The position numbers were made by a program, and so were the translations under genes. This document shows positions 63,361 to 64,000 of a stretch of DNA of 64,000 nt, piece by piece (positions within the stretch are counted from its first letter, which is position 1; each line of letters opens with the position of its first letter). The notes beneath the pieces were generated by a model that saw only the letters and a program-made list of their open reading frames with translations, searched no databases and was not told where the DNA came from. Source of the stretch: Aureimonas altamirensis (GTDB taxonomy: Bacteria > Pseudomonadota > Alphaproteobacteria > Rhizobiales > Rhizobiaceae). The stretch covers positions 61,980-125,979 of the forward strand of contig NZ_JAMQCO010000010.1 of assembly GCF_023702225.1 (NCBI RefSeq). The letters run 5' to 3'.

Positions 63361-63390
63361 GAGGCGGCCGCATCGCTGCGGCGCTGCCTC
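63361..63390 (-). other. Intercistronic stem-loop rpsE/rpmD
   Basis: An interrupted stem joins GAGGC with GCCTC and GCCGCA with TGCGGC around a TCGC loop. It lies next to the rpsE stop, with no T-tract. Confidence 0.6.
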
Positions 63391-63391
63391 A

Positions 63392-63949
63392 TCAGCCTTC
63401 GCTGTCGGAACCGACCAGGTCGCGACGCCGTGCCTGCAGCGTCGAATACTTGATACCGCGACGGGCAGCCACATCCTTCGGATGCATCTGGCCCTTCAGC
63501 GCGTCGAACGTGGCGCGAACCATGTTGTACGGATTCGAGGAGCCGAGCGACTTGGCGACCACATCGTGCATGCCGACCGCTTCGAAGACGGCGCGCATCG
63601 GGCCACCGGCGATGATGCCGGTACCGGCCTCGGCCGTGCGCAGCAGCACCTTGCCGGCGCCATGGCGGCCATGCACGTCGTGGTGCAGCGTGCGCGCGTC
63701 GCGCAGCGGCACGAAGATCATGTCGCGCTTGGCGGCTTCCGTCGCCTTGCGGATCGCTTCCGGCACTTCGCGCGCCTTGCCGTGGCCGAAGCCGACACGG
63801 CCCTTGAGGTCGCCGACGACGACGAGCGCGGCGAAGCCGAAGCGACGACCACCCTTCACCACCTTGGCGACGCGGTTGATGTGGACGAGCTTGTCTACGA
63901 AGCCGTCGTCACGCTCTTCGCGATCGTTCCGTTCATTACGAGGCGCCAT
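63392..63949 (-). CDS. rpsE: 30S ribosomal protein S5
   Basis: A 185-residue small-subunit protein that supports decoding accuracy. Recognisable parts are [61 protein letters not shown] and [43 protein letters not shown]. It is the most upstream gene of the operon inside the window; AAGGAACAGG precedes ATG 63949. The remaining 51 bases to the window edge are non-coding as far as visible. Confidence 0.99.
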   Translation of the reverse strand: MAPRNERNDREERDDGFVDKLVHINRVAKVVKGGRRFGFAALVVVGDLKGRVGFGHGKAREVPEAIRKATEAAKRDMIFVPLRDARTLHHDVHGRHGAGKVLLRTAEAGTGIIAGGPMRAVFEAVGMHDVVAKSLGSSNPYNMVRATFDALKGQMHPKDVAARRGIKYSTLQARRRDLVGSDSEG

Positions 63950-64000
63950 ATCCTGTTCCTTGTTCTTTTCCGGAGGCGTCTGACAATGGAGCTCTACGGG

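Noticed and set aside
1-64000. CRISPR arrays, insertion sequences, prophage genes and rRNA genes
   Set aside because: I looked for regularly spaced repeats, transposase motifs and rRNA landmarks by eye and saw none in the window.

Overview
The window is about 65% GC chromosomal DNA from an alphaproteobacterium, most probably of the order Hyphomicrobiales (Rhizobiales). The evidence is gene content and order: aapJQMP divergent from metC, rplM-rpsI-speB-argC, cysE followed by a DUF3126 gene, rarA-crcB-rluC-HAD-ATP12, DUF2842, DUF982, an HWE kinase, and an iron box of the RirA type. Genus cannot be fixed from the sequence. There are no insertion sequences, prophage genes or CRISPR arrays. Coding density is high, and no gap between genes exceeds 300 bases.

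Left part (1-20 kb). cysE, a small DUF3126 protein and an alpha/beta hydrolase are followed by a zinc-finger protein with a FAD monooxygenase, a proline-rich OmpA-family envelope protein and an AI-2E family membrane protein. Next comes the general L-amino acid ABC transporter operon aapJQMP (minus strand), divergent from metC. Then come a PPK2 kinase, a SOUL heme-binding protein, rplM-rpsI, speB-argC, ctaA, a DUF2842 membrane protein and a polysaccharide export lipoprotein with a CtrA-like double box.

Catabolic block (20.2-30 kb). A minus-strand operon encodes a polar-amino-acid-type ABC importer, a DapA-family lyase and two FAH-family enzymes. A plus-strand operon encodes a UxaA-family dehydratase, a GntR regulator with two winged-helix domains and an SDR dehydrogenase. 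They diverge from one 234-base control region holding a 25-base near-perfect palindrome. Together they look like one regulon for uptake and breakdown of an unidentified sugar acid or hydroxy acid. This is one of the two best candidates for something undescribed.

Middle (30-43 kb). A siderophore ABC transporter sits behind a TGA-N9-TCA iron box and diverges from a siroheme synthase gene. A small lower-GC two-gene module (a 70-residue protein plus an AbiEii-like nucleotidyltransferase, with a palindrome inside its predicted promoter) is a candidate toxin-antitoxin system. Next come a heterodimeric methylmalonyl-CoA mutase and a FAD oxidase/hydroxyproline epimerase pair.

Right-centre (43-57.5 kb). 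A stress or light-sensing group holds a fasciclin protein, an ECF sigma factor, its anti-sigma factor, DUF982 and a LOV-HWE histidine kinase. It is followed by tRNA-Leu(GAG), lipB, a DUF188 protein, and a cytochrome b plus Tat-exported molybdenum oxidoreductase pair. A minus-strand housekeeping run follows: degP-like protease, rarA, crcB, rluC, HAD phosphatase, ATP12.

Right end (57.6-64 kb). The distal part of the spc-alpha ribosomal protein operon, transcribed leftward: rpsE-rpmD-rplO-secY-adk-rpsM-rpsK-rpoA-rplQ. Most of its longer spacers hold a strong stem-loop without a U-tract, and a true terminator follows rplQ.
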